From: Gloeophyllum trabeum ATCC 11539
Taxonomy: Eukaryota; Basidiomycota; Agaricomycetes; Gloeophyllales; Gloeophyllaceae
Direction of reading: 5' to 3'
Assembly: GCF_000344685.1 (NCBI RefSeq)
Contig: NW_006920421.1
Span: 1,114,446 to 1,178,445, forward strand
DNA length: 64,000 nucleotides
Positions 50,600 to 62,258 of the stretch are shown in pieces (the first letter of the stretch is position 1; each line of letters starts with the position of its first letter). The translations under genes were made by a program, and so were the position numbers. Below the pieces are notes generated by a model. That model made no database searches. It saw nothing but the letters and a program-made list of their open reading frames with translations, and was not told the origin of the DNA.

Positions 50600-51717
50600 A
50601 TGTCTCCCTTCGCACCTCTCCAGCAATTCTACCTTCCGGATCTACTGGCGGTCGTCCCTCTTCAAGGCAGCACCAACCCTCACTACGACAAGGTCTCCAT
50701 CGAGTCGTCCGCCTGGGTCAGCAGCTACAACCTCTTCACGAACCGGAAACGCCTCTACTTCGTCTTGGGTAGCAATGAACTCCTTGTCTCGCACACGTAT
50801 CCTTATGCCGATCGCGACCAATTCCGGACATGCTGCGACTTCGTCAACCTCCTCTTCGTCATAGACGAAGTGAGCGACGAGCAGAACGGCTCCGACGCCC
50901 GCCAAACCGGACTGACCTATGTCAATGTTATGAAAGACCCGAGCTGGGACGATGGGTCCGCGCTAGCCAAGATGACGAGAGAGTGAGTTGATCTGCGACC
51001 CTGAGACACGAGTTTAAGGTTGACGTGATCCGTTGATAGTTTCCGACAACGTTTCATGCGCCATGCCGGCCCTGGATGCCTGCGCAGATTCCTGAAGCAC
51101 TCTGAGGACTACGTTGAGGCTGTCGCGAAAGAGGCTGAATACCGGGAGCGTGGTGAAGTCCTTGGGAGGGATGCATTCCGCGACCTCCGCAGGGAGAACA
51201 GCGCAGTCCGCCTCTGTTTCGGACTTTTCGAGTTCTGCCTCGGTATCGATTTGCCCGACGAAGTCTTCGAAGACCACACTTTCATGAGCTTATACTGGGC
51301 CGCTTGTGACATGGTTTGCTGGTCAAACGTAAGTCAGTAGCTTATTTGGTGTGGCTTGTCATTGACATCATGGTGCTGTAGGACGTCTACTCGTACAATA
51401 TGGAACAAGCCAAGGGCATTGGTGGCAATAACATCGTCACGGTGCTCATGCAGGCCAAAAACTTCACGCTCCAAGAAGCGTCCGATTACATCGGCAAGTA
51501 CTTCACGGACTTGATGCAGCGGTTCGAAGCGGACAAGAAGCGCCTCCCTTCTTGGGGCCCCGAGGTCGATGAGGCCGTCGCGGGTTACGTGAGAGGGATG
51601 GAGAACTGGATCATTGGTAACCTCGAATGGAGTTTCGAGACTCAGAGGTACTTCGGCGCCAATCACGCTGAGGTCAAGCACACACGCCTGATCACTCTGC
51701 TGCCGCGGGAAGATTGA
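50600..51717 (+). CDS. Sesquiterpene synthase 1 (basidiomycete class I terpene cyclase)
   Basis: Class I terpene cyclase acting on farnesyl diphosphate. Exons 50600-50982, 51040-51328 and 51382-51717 give 335 residues. It starts [20 protein letters not shown]. The Mg-binding Asp-rich motif lies in [12 protein letters not shown] (D-E-V-S-D). The NSE triad is [15 protein letters not shown] (NDxxSxxxE), with the second intron splitting it after Asn. The C-terminal RY pair is in SFETQRYFG. It ends [12 protein letters not shown]. Other blocks: [20 protein letters not shown] and [13 protein letters not shown]. All catalytic motifs are intact. The product cannot be predicted from sequence. Paralog of the gene at 59627-60752, with identical intron positions. 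Confidence 0.95.
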
Positions 51718-54492
51718 GATTGACTATAGCTTTCGTACACGGTGAGTCATGACCTCATGGCCGCTGCACTCGGTACTGACTGCATCGTGTCCTCAGCTAC
51801 ACGACACGACCTATCCTATAACGCTACTTATCTTGCAAGCCTATTTGATTATAATATCTTGACTGAATCGCCTAGACTACTTTAGGACAACATGTATTCT
51901 AACGTACGGTATCATTATCTTGTTATTGTGGAGACGCCTCAGATGAAACACCTGTGCTGAGTGAACGTTTCCCTAGTAAGTAAGCGAGCGTCAACGAGGC
52001 CAGCATCGTGCCCAACATATGTGATTGGCATTCACACCAAAAGTCGCGTGTCCCGCAATCGCGACAATCCCGTATATCCCTCTCGCCGTGAGCTTCGCAT
52101 CAGGATTACTGAGCAGGTGGACCCGTGTACCGGCAGGAAGCTAGCATCTGTATCCATGTTTCAGAGAAGTTCCCATCACCCCAAACGAAAACCGAGCCTC
52201 AGGCTTCCGCTAAGTAGGACAATGCGGAGTACCAGTTTACCATCCGCGTTTTGGGGTGCAGTGACAAAAGTAGAGAAGTACTGCTACCGCGGGGGGCCAA
52301 CGTGTTATGCACTGAACGCTGACAACCTTCCGTACGTAGACGATGCGATTCCAAAATAATATGTACCCGAGCAGGAACGAAGATTGGAATTGGAGCAGAT
52401 CGCGACGAAATTTTCTATTTCTCCAGAGTTGCGCCGGGGGGCTTGCCAGCAGCACTACTGAACATGCCCATCACAGCACGCCCGGCATGACTGGGAAGTG
52501 ATATATGATATTCCACTGGCAATGTAAATCGCAGCACAGCCAAGACCACGGAAGATCCGGGACAACATGCCGTGGATCTTTTGATCTATGGCGCGAAGAT
52601 CGGTCTTCAGCTTCAGCTTCAAGCTTCATCTCTGCCTATTGTTCCACGACGTCATACAGTCGACGTTCGATCGAGCCACCTAGCCTTAGAGTCTCGGAAT
52701 CCTGATGGTCCATGTTCGCGGTCCGCCACCATGCACGTTCACTCACGTTGCTACGTGGTTGATTGAAGGCCCGACAATGCAATATGCATGAATGTGGACC
52801 GACTGAGGTATTCTGGGCTCAACTAAGCAAAGTCCAAAGAAGAAAGCTGACCCAAACAGATACATGGTTCGGCTGGATCCCGCGTAGTATTGCAGTGAAC
52901 GCCTGGTATGACCACTTCGAATAGCACGTCCCCGCCGAACTGTTGAGTTGATCCGAGGGAGGTCAGCTAGAAGTACTGAAGGCAGGGGCGAGGAAGCTCA
53001 ATGCCAGACGTCCCCGCGGCCGTCTGGAAACCGGAAGCGCAAGGAGAGGACGTAGTATGATTTTGACAAAGTCTCTGTAGCGAACGTACGTTCCGTCCGT
53101 CCGAGGTCTTGCTGCAAGGTAAACGCGCCGGAGACGCTCTGTAGCCGCGGTCAAAGTTAGTACGGGTACGGACAAAGTGGGATAGGTCCGACGGCTCGGG
53201 GACGCTGTGAGAGGTGCCTGCTGCCAGGCAAAAGCATGGTTTGGTGTGAACGGCTCCCACAAGGAACACGGATGAATTCCACACATTCTGAATTGAGGCG
53301 CATGTCAGATGTAATGTCGCTAAGTGCATAAGTGACTCCGCAGAACTCCTTGACCTGAAATCTGAATAGCGTTTTAAAGTTTCTCCTGAGATAGATTGCG
53401 CAAAGTAGTCTATCTAGGAAGCCAAAGACTTCAGATTAATACCCCGCTGTTGAGCTTAGCGACCCACAAGATCGAGAACCAGATTCGTGCAACGAATTGC
53501 CAGCAAAGGCACCTTCGTAGTTTTGGCAGGCCAGATCATCAGAGACAGGTACACTGCACCCGACATTGGTGCCTTGGATATCTTGATCCGCGGCCATCCA
53601 CACGCACAGCGCGGGACCGGACAGGGAGTACATAGACCGAAGGAACTTTGTCGAGCTTCGCGAACTGGCTAAGCTTCAGGTTCCCTTCTTGATCGGACGC
53701 CCGCGTCGTCGTCAGTGAATCGCGAGCTACTTGCGGCATCCGCATGGCGCGCACGACTTAGCTCCTCCGAGGACACTGCTAGCGACAAACGAGGGAAGTC
53801 GATAGGAGAACCAGGTAGACGTCGCATTTCGATCCTAGCGCTGGCCCTGCAGATAAACTTGGTCTCGGGCACACATCGTCAATCGGATGCATCAGGCTCC
53901 GGCATTTATTTCCTTTGTAGCAAAAGCAGGCACAGCATCCCAGCGTATACCTTGGACCTCCTGAGATCATGGATTGTCTTGCAGTTAGCCATTCAATGTC
54001 GACCAAATATGCACTGAGTCCAGTAGAGACATGACAAGGGTACGTGGATGACGTGTCACGCCCGCGTACTTAGTAAAATGCCGAAACCGGTAATCTATCA
54101 TCTCAGCAAAGGTCATCCATGCAGTGAGGGAGCTCAATATTCAACGGTGGCAGAAACGCTTCCATGACTCGATATGCGGTACCTAACGTTACAGTGATAT
54201 GTGTAGATCGCCTTACACCTTTAACTCGCCTTCGTCAAGAGTCTCCGGCAGCTGCGACCTACTAACGTCCTCTTTACCGTAGCATACTCTTTCCATTCGC
54301 TCAGATCGTAAACGCGTAAACCCCCGAACGGGCTTGATCCGCTGTCACTAGAGCAAATGCTTATAGAGCGATGGGTGCCACGAGTATCTCTCTTGATGAA
54401 TGAGTGTCAGACGTTCTTGCGCAAACCTAGAGAAGAGCTCAACTGACAGTACAGGACGGCCCTCCGCCTCAGCAGAAAACCACTATTCGCGT
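51718..54492. other. 2.8-kb stretch without a recognised gene, right of terpene synthase 1
   Basis: Contains only short open frames on both strands. No cytochrome P450, transporter or regulator signature, which might be expected in a terpene cluster, was found. No clear repeats seen. Confidence 0.4.
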
Positions 54493-55167
54493 CTATATCA
54501 CGCGTCTCTCGCATCTCGTCTCTTTGTGGACTGCCTCGCAGTTGAGATCGCAGTACGGCATAGCGCATCTCACGCACTTGTACTTGCCCCAGTAACCGCA
54601 CACACTGCAAATAAGGCGAGGTGGTTCGTTCGGAGGAGGCACGACGGCTGTGAGATAGGTTGGGCAATTGGCTGGTAGAGAAGATATTCCCTGTTTGGGT
54701 GAATTAGTTACTACCGAATATCAGGGAATAGTGTACGCACAGATTCCTCAATGAGGGTAGTCAGATTCTTCCGGTAAAGCAATGCAGTACGGACGTTCAT
54801 GGTCGACTTCTTTTTCCTCCCATGCTCCCGTTTGTCTGATATTGTCTGACGAGCACGGCCTCGGACGGATGACCCTCTTTCTGGCTCTTCATCATCGGCG
54901 CCGGTAAGCGTTGCAGAAGGCTCAGTATAATTAGAACGCTGGAGTCAGTCGGAGGATGCGTTAGCTGCGCTGGCTAGGTAAACCTCAAAGAAGACCAACC
55001 TCGAGTTCCTCAAGATGTTTCTTGGTCCGTTTGGCTAGCACATCAGGGTCTATCCATACTTGCGCGTTCGCTGCGGTACTCTGTACCTGTCTCCGAGCTG
55101 CGACAGATATGTTCCTTCGCCTCCAGGATTAAGGTAACGACATACGTCGACCACGCTTTGGAGGCAT
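54493..55167 (-). CDS. VPS71: HIT zinc-finger protein Vps71/ZNHIT1 (SWR1 complex)
   Basis: Subunit of the SWR1 chromatin remodeller that deposits H2A.Z. ATG 55167 gives MPPKRGRP; a small intron (GTATGT donor) joins to RRQVQSTAANAQVWIDPDVL and AKRTKKHLEELE. The next exon is SNYTEPSATLTGADDEEPER with KREHGRKKKSTMNVRTALLY and RKNLTTLIEES. The last gives NCPTYLTAVVPPPNEPPRLI and the C-terminal HIT finger CSVCGYWGKYKCVRCAMPYC followed by DLNCEAVHKETRCERRVI-stop at 54493-54495. Zinc ligands are in the order C-x2-C, C-x2-C, C-x3-C, H-x3-C. The finger at the extreme C-terminus and the TLIEES-type region identify ZNHIT1. Divergent from the fusion gene, 181 bp away. Confidence 0.88.
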
Positions 55168-55348
55168 CTTGGTAGTATGATCCCGGACGCTACGGAAACT
55201 ATTTGATGAGACGCAGATATTGCGGACTTGGGAGTCGCCACAGATGCCGACTTCGCAGACCAGGTCACCAAAACATGAATCGGAGATGTGGCCGACGCCA
55301 CAGCGGCCGCTGCCGACGGTCGCTCGTGAGACAATCGGTACTTAGGAT

Positions 55349-58300
55349 ATGAGCACGCCATCTGCCTTGACTAGGCAGGCTTCCGAGATTCCCAACTTGC
55401 TGCCAGGTCAAACGACTCTGGTCGACGTCTTACTCTCTGACCACCACTGCCGGGTAGCATTAATGGCCGCTCAAAAAGCCTCTGGTGCGCACGATCTGCC
55501 GACGCCCGACCCAGAGTCCCCTTACCGTTCGCGCAAGCCGTACCGCTTCTCCACCTTATGTGCGACGGTCGACAATCCCTTCGCAAAGGATCAATACGGC
55601 TCGAGTTCGGTTCCTATCTACCAGACGGCCACGTTCAAGGGTGTTGCAGGGGAATATGACTATACCAGGAGCGGGAACCCTACGAGAACACACCTCGGTA
55701 AGCACCCGTTTGTCCGTGCTCGAAGGCTGTTGCACTGCTGCCGAGCCGTTCATTAAATTCCGTTCGCTGCCTACGGATACCAGTCTACTCTGTCATACAC
55801 ACCTTGGTATTCAATCGGTGAATTGACATATCAATTATCCATAGAACACCATATTGCAAAGATCTCATCGGCCGGCCATGCATTCGCTGTTTCGTCGGGA
55901 ATGGCCGCTCTGGATGTGATTACTCGCTTGCTCAAGCCCGGAGACGAAGTCATCGCAGGAGATGACTTATATGGCGGCACCAACCGCCTCCTAACGTACC
56001 TGAAGACGAACGGCGGCGTTACCGTGCACCACGTAGACACTACCGTCGCGGAGAACGTCTTGCCCCATGTAAAGGCAGGCAAGACCGCGATGGTCCTGCT
56101 TGAGAGCCCGACGAATCCCCTGTTGAAGATCGTCGATCTCCAGAAAATTGCAGCGGACGTGAAAGAGCGCGCTCCTGACGCAATTATCGTTGTCGATAAT
56201 ACCATGATGAGCCCTTATTGTCAGCGGCCCCTGGACTACGGTGCAGACATAGTGTATGATAGCGCCACGAAATACCTCAGCGGCCATCATGACTTGATGG
56301 CAGGCGTAATAGTATGCAACAGAGATGACCTAGCGAAGGTATGTCCCTTTCTGCTGTACTGGATGTAGCACGGTCACTAAGGCTATGTTAATCTAGCACA
56401 TGGCATTCATAATTAACTCTGTTGGGAATGCACTTACGCCCTTCGACTGTTTCCTCCTGCTTCGGGGATCCAAGACATTGGCGATCCGCATGGACCGTCA
56501 GCAATCTACGGCTATGCGAGTTGCCACTATGCTCGAGCGGCTGGGCTTCAAAGTAAATTATCCCGGGCTTCCTAATCACCCTGGCCGTGAAGTTCATGAA
56601 CGCATTGCTTCCGGCTATGGTGCGGTCCTGAGCTTCACTACTGGCGATAAAGCCCTGAGCGAGAGAATTGTCGGGGCGACTCGCCTGTGGGGTATCAGCG
56701 TCAGTTTCGGCGCAGTCAATTCATTGATCAGTATGCCCTGTGTGATGTCGTAAGTGCCCTCTGTCTTGCAAATTGGCCGTTCCAATCCACTGTACATTTC
56801 AGACATGCTTCCATCGACGCCGCTACCCGTGCGGCCCGGGGCCTTCCGGAGGACCTCATTCGTTTGTGCGTGGGAATCGAAGACCCCGAAGACCTATTGG
56901 ACGATCTCGAGCGAGCATTGCTCGAGGCTGGCGCTATCACTGTTTCGGCTAACGCGGACGAGCACCAATACGTGCGCACGACTCTGCCTAAGACCGAGGT
57001 GTCCATCAGTCGTGCTGTGGAGAAGTTGGCGTTCAATGATTCTGGCTTGACCAGGCGGCCCAGAGAATATAGAGAATGGATGGTCAGTGCCCCTGGCAAG
57101 GTGATTCTCTTTGGAGAACACGCTGTCGTCCATGGCGTGGTGAGTAATAGGGATAGATTGAGGACCTGCTATGACTAATAAATCATTGCATTGCATAGAC
57201 GGCAGTCGCCGCTTCAGTCGACCTGCGTTGTTATGGCTTGACAACTCCCAGACATGACGGGAAATTGTCTGTACAGTTTTGCGACATCGAAAACTTCTAT
57301 CATGAATGGGATATAAATAATTTACCGTGGGACGCCGTGACGACCATACAGGTTGGACAAGAGCACCCTGAACAATTAGACCAAACTCTCATGGAAGCCA
57401 TCTCAACGAGGGCTCTACCGGCATCCATTGATGCAGCTCCGAAGGCACGAGGCGCGGCCACCGCATTTTTGTATCTGTACATGATTCTGGCGCATGGGGG
57501 AGAAAGGTGGGTGTCCGTTTCACAGCTTCTTTGCGTAGCTGTGCATGCCAATTCATCACGCCTTTCAAGGCCTTCATTCAATTTCTCTGCCAGATCTACT
57601 TTGCCTATCGGGGCAGGGCTAGGATCGTCGGCATCGTTCTCCGTTTGCGCAGCAACTACACTGCTACTTTTACACCAAAGGATCTCTATCCCTGCCCTAC
57701 CCGCACCTACAAGAGAGGGCCACGGCAGTGATCCTGGGCATATCCATGTGTCTCACCAGGGCCGGCGTGCGATCCCCCCTCCTGTAGCCGAGGAGGTCAA
57801 TAGATGGGCCTTCGTTGCAGAGAAGATCCTTCACGGGAATCCTAGCGGTGTTGATAATTCCGTTTCCGTGTATGGAGGTGCCTTGGCCTATACCAGGGCT
57901 GGGTTTGGCAAGAAGAGCGGCATGGAGCCTATTCATGGGTGCGTATCTCAGTCTATAGCGGCCGTGACATCGCACGTCAATTTCATGTTATTTGTGCATA
58001 GCTTCAAGTCCTTGCGTTTCCTGCTTACCGATTCCAAGGTGCCTCGGGACACGAAGAAGCTTGTAGCGGGAGTTTCGGAAAAGAAAGCAAGGGTACGCTG
58101 CTTCTCACAAGCTCCGAATCGACCTGCGACTCAGAAGTCGTGCTCTAGGAGCCTGAGGTCGTCAACGCTATCCTAGATGGCATTCAAAGTATTAGCGACG
58201 AAGCCCGGCGCGCCTTGGCTGATCCTGAGCTGTCACGTGAAGCCTTGCTCTCGGCTCTATCTGTGAGTCACAGTCGAATGAATCTTCGCTCGCGGTCAAT

Positions 58301-58799
58301 TGAACCGATGCGTTTGTCGCAGGCACTCATCGATGAGAACCATGCCCATTTGGTTTCGCTGGGGGTATCACACGCATCTCTGGAGGCCATTAGAGCCAAG
58401 ACCGCTCAGAGTATCTACAAGCTGAGCACCAAGCTCACCGGGGCTGGCGGTGGCGGGTGCGCGGTCACTTTAGTCCCTGATGGTTAGTCATTACTCCCGT
58501 CGGGTCATCGGATTCGCTGACGTACTTCCGTAGACATGCGAGAAGAACTGTTGCAACAGCTCATCTCTGACTTGTTGTCCGACAATTTCCAGCCTTACCT
58601 AACGTCTGTGGGTGGCAGCGGACTGGGTATCCTATCCCCGTACGGCCAGGATGCGCCCTTTACGCCGCCTGAAACCCCTAATGATGCGAATGATGAGGCC
58701 TACTTATCTCGTGAGCCGTTGAGAGCGACCTTCCAGGAGAAGTCCGTCTTAGAGTTGCCCGAGTGGGCCGAGTCTCGCGGGCGGTGGCTGTATGTCTGA
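55349..58799 (+). CDS. STR3/ERG12: Cystathionine beta-lyase - mevalonate kinase fusion
   Basis: One reading frame carries two enzymes. Part 1, PLP-dependent cystathionine beta-lyase: SSSVPIYQTATFKGVAGEYD, YTRSGNPTRTHL, AKISSAGHAFAVSSGMAALD, LKPGDEVIAGDDLYGGTNRL, PLP lysine in DSATKYLSGHHDLMAG, RLCVGIEDPEDLLDDLERAL. Part 2, mevalonate kinase: APGKVILFGEHAVVHGV, ATP-binding LPIGAGLGSSASFSVCAA, AEKILHGNPSGVDNSVSVYG, C-terminal KLTGAGGGGCAVTLVPD. Exon 4 (about 56802-57139) runs from the lyase C-terminus through a linker of roughly 50 residues into the kinase without a stop; the kinase's usual start Met is at 57080. It ends RGRWLYV-stop at 58797-58799. Total about 900-950 residues. An ATG at 55462 is an alternative start. 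Both active sites look intact. Confidence 0.87.
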
Positions 58800-59626
58800 T
58801 ACGTGAGGTTGTTCTGTGGTACCATCTATCCTTCTGTGTTATGGAGAAGTCAGCACCCCAGTTGTTCTATGTTGGGTCGGTTGTCTGGCAAGAATATGTT
58901 GACATGTATCTTGATCTAGTTTACGAATGTTTAAAGTACGGCATGTTATTTCTTGCAAGACTTCCCAAGCATGAGACCTCGGGGTCTTGACGTGTTAGGG
59001 ATCTACGTTGCCCTCAACATTATCCTCTGCGCCGCTGGGCTAGCTTGAAGAGGTGTGGGTGGGTGCGGGGTTCTGTTGTACAGTTACGCAGGACGCGTCT
59101 TAGATATCCACAGGGTGGGGTCGCGTCAGAGCGCTAGATTCTTATGGAAATGATAACAAGAAGGCGTTATAGTAACTGCTATTATAATTATAACCAAGAA
59201 AGCATACTCTTGAGAGTAATACAAGTGATCGTAGATATGGCAAGTAAACTGCACTGGTAGTTTGAAGGAGTCATAGAAAAGACGAAACTGGGGCCAGACA
59301 ATCTGAACAGGAATAAAAATAACAGTACATAGCATATCGAAGGCTAGACGGAGCAAGCTGTACTAGTGATCGGACAGGAAGGGAGCAATTATATATGGAG
59401 TCTTGTAATAGGAAAGACAAATTAGCTGTACCAGAACGTTGGGAAGAACCAGGTAGTATATGATATCAAAAGAAGTGCGAGCCGTCTACACTGGTAATCC
59501 AAGAAATAAACCTCTGGACCTTGGGTCTGCATCTGAAGTGGATCACTTGATGTATGACAAGATAACACCACTGTACTGTGATCTCTGAGTGACTGTGTCA
59601 ATGGGATAAAACTGTAGATACTCACT
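58800..59626. other. convergent intergenic region, fusion gene / terpene synthase 2
   Basis: About 830 bp between convergent stop codons, AT-rich around 59130-59400. No gene or repeat recognised. Confidence 0.4.
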
Positions 59627-60752
59627 TTACTGGTCATCATGTTCCTCTTCCCGGGGACGGAGGACGACAAGGCGTGTTCTCTTGACCTTTGATACCTCGG
59701 CGCCGAAGTACCTCTGGGTCTCCAGACTCCATTCGAGGTTACCTATCATCCAGTTCTCCATCCCCATGATATGCTTGGCGATGTCCGCGTCGTCAGACGG
59801 CCCCCGTGACCGCAGTTTCCTCTTATTCGTCACAAATGTATCGACCAACTGTTGGAAGTGTAGTCCGATATAATCGGCGGCTTCTTGAAGGGAACAATTC
59901 TTCTCCTTCATGAGCACGGTCATGACATTATTGCCGGTGTGTCCCTTTGCTTGCTCCATGTTATAAGAATAGAGATCCTGACAAGATGGTGTTAATCAGC
60001 CAGGTCGTGCTCAAAACACATAGTACTCACGTTGGACCAGCAGACCGAGTCTACAGCGGCAAAATACATGTCCATGAAAATCGGATCCTCAAAGACCTCG
60101 TCAGGCAGGTCAACACCGAAGACGTATTCCAGTAAGGCAAAGCACACTCGGACTGCGCTATTCTCCCGACGCAACGGGATATACGTAGCCAAGGTGAGCA
60201 CTTCCTTCTGCGCTCGTAGCTCTGCTTCTTGGGCGACAGCGTATACATACTCCTCGAACCGCTTGATGAATCGGCGGAGGCAGCCCGGGCCTGCGCCATT
60301 GCCCAGTCGACCGCGGAACCTGAGAGTGTGACGTCAATGAGGCGGCACGATGCATCCTTCCTGAAAGCCTGTACATACTCTCTGGCCATCTTAGCGAGGG
60401 TCGAGCCGTCGTCCCACTTGGGATCTTTGAAGACGCGCAGGACAGACAGGCCTGTCTGCAATGCTTCATCGCCTGACTGTTCGTCGCTGACCTCGTCAAT
60501 CACGAATAGTAGATTGACCAGATCACAGCAGGTTCTGAACTGCTCGTAGCCAGCATAAGGGTAGGCATGCGAGACCAGAAGTTCATTACTCCCGAGCACA
60601 AAGAAGAGGCGCTTTCGGTTGGTGAATAGCTTGTAGCTGCCAACCCAGAGAGAAGACTCCGCAGCAGCCTTCTCGTAGTGAGGGTTGGTAGATCCTTCAA
60701 ACGGAGAGATAGCAAGAAGGTCAGGAATATAGAACTGCTTTGGAGAGGCCAT
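59627..60752 (-). CDS. Sesquiterpene synthase 2 (basidiomycete class I terpene cyclase)
   Basis: Paralog of terpene synthase 1. Exons 60752-60379, 60319-60031 and 59977-59627 give 337 residues; exon 2 is 289 nt in both copies and both introns sit at the same codons and phases. It starts [20 protein letters not shown]. Asp-rich motif [15 protein letters not shown] triad [17 protein letters not shown] pair in SLETQRYFG. Other blocks: [20 protein letters not shown] and [20 protein letters not shown]. It ends [12 protein letters not shown] at 59627-59629, with a short acidic tail not in copy 1. Catalytic motifs are complete. Product unknown. Confidence 0.95.
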
Positions 60753-60807
60753 TGTGAGCTATGTCGAGAGAGGGCGAGTGCTGAGACTTAGGAGCTAACC
60801 GTCCAGG

Positions 60808-60814
60808 TTTTATA
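60808..60814 (-). promoter_or_regulatory. TATA box of terpene synthase 2
   Basis: TATAAAA on the minus strand, 56 bp upstream of the ATG at 60752. Spacing is almost the same as in terpene synthase 1, indicating that the core promoter was duplicated with the gene. Confidence 0.6.
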
Positions 60815-60888
60815 CCTGTGGACTAAACAGTATTGGAAAGGACCAGGAGATTGGCTGAGGGAAATGCGAACCAGACGGATAAGAGAGT

Positions 60889-61176
60889 ATGCCACCTTTT
60901 CTTGGAATAGGACATTGCGGGGGCTATGGTCGCCGATTAGCCTCCATCGCAAGGGAACAGAACGTCGCCTATGCCGGCATCCTGACTCTGGCGCTAGGCG
61001 GATGCGAGGCTCCAGTAGATCGAGCGGCTCTTCGGAGTGTCAACCGGATCTACGACAAGACGTTGAGTATCCGGCGGCCGGATATGAAGACGGAAGCTGG
61101 CAATGTGGAAAGTTGTCTGAACTCGCATGAGTCAAGCAGCGACGTCATGCGGGCATTAAACTCACATCTGGCATAG
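60889..61176 (+). CDS. hypothetical small ORF
   Basis: ATG-initiated frame of 95 codons, MPPFLGIGHCGGYGRRLASI onward, ending MRALNSHLA-stop. No domain, signal peptide or family resemblance is recognised. It begins just upstream of the terpene synthase 2 promoter on the opposite strand. It may be chance. Confidence 0.2.
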   Translation: MPPFLGIGHCGGYGRRLASIAREQNVAYAGILTLALGGCEAPVDRAALRSVNRIYDKTLSIRRPDMKTEAGNVESCLNSHESSSDVMRALNSHLA

Positions 61177-61898
61177 TGTTCAGGGTATACAAGCACCTGT
61201 CTGACCTGAGCGGGACAGATACTGTATTGGCCTGGTTGTCTCTAAGTTATCGGCCTTGTAAGGTATGGCTTCACTGCCACGACCGTGGAGAAGGATGCCA
61301 GAATGAAGTCCTATAATAACGCACTATGTTAGCTTTGTCTCTACTGCGCTACGCAGGCCGACGATCCACTCCCCCAATGGCGCCGATGCCATCGGTCTCG
61401 ATTTTGCTTCATTAAAATCGAGTTCCGGGTCCTCTAACATACCTTTCCCAATGTTCCGCACTCGTCGTCCTGACCGTGAAACGACGGTCTCTGACAATGT
61501 GTGTCATTGGACTTGACATCTCGGTATCGCACCTGCAGCGAGGGAGTGCCATTCATTCTCTGCATGTCAATAAGGAGAGATGGAGCATCACGTTTCGAAC
61601 GGATCTCTTGTCTCGCAGTGAGCGCCTTGTTTCGAATACTACGTCAGAGGGGGAAGTAACGTTCTGAACTCCCACTTACGAATCCTGATACCAGAAATAG
61701 CTTACAGTACCTATTGATTTGGCCGTTCTCCCTGCGTGTCGACGTCTCCGAGCTTGCTCGATAACCCTGAAACCGGCGGAAATGGCAGTGGGTTGGCTTC
61801 ACGCTGGTTGAATGTTGAAACTTAGTATCTAAGCCAAATAGTCCCTGTACACGGCGCACGCGTACTGGTGTATGCACGATGTGCTGCGTCGTATTTTA
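61177..61898. other. intergenic, no gene seen
   Basis: About 700 bp between the small ORF and the transposon. Several short frames, none convincing. Confidence 0.35.
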
Positions 61899-62006
61899 CA
61901 GTCATTTGCATATGAAACCGAAAATCGGGTTTCCGTGAGCATTGTTTGTTCGAGCCAAATATACCCATATGCAGTAATGCGAGATGGCTTCTTGTGACTG
62001 TGTGAC
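61899..62006 (+). repeat. left terminal inverted repeat (108 bp)
   Basis: Pairs with 63162-63269 in inverted orientation; differences are at the A/G near the tip and T/C near the inner end. Confidence 0.8.
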
Positions 62007-62059
62007 TCTGTAGACTGCAGCCCGCCCTCAGGCTGACAAACTGCATGTGCTGTGTAGTC

Positions 62060-62258
62060 TGTTGTAGACTCGATCTCGTAGCTCATCAAGGTAGATAGCA
62101 GGCTCTCCCTCAATTACTGATCGCACGAAGTTCATATCCTGCATGTCCAGAGTGCGCGGCCGGCCTCGAGGTCTAGCATTCGGGTTGATGACTGTGCCGT
62201 ATTCCGTGTACTAGTAGAGTCGGGGAACTTCGAAGACTGTGCTTATGCTGCATCCCGC
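62060..62258 (+). repeat. 199-bp sequence abutting the gap, copy 1
   Basis: Same as 62822-63020 except 62224 (g versus a at 62986). It ends exactly where the run of N starts, and its partner begins exactly where the run ends, which points to a contig overlap that was not merged. Confidence 0.85.

Noticed and set aside
57080..58799. Mevalonate kinase as a separate gene starting at ATG 57080
   Set aside because: Would need a promoter and the lyase stop inside one uninterrupted exon; no stop codon exists in frame between the enzymes.
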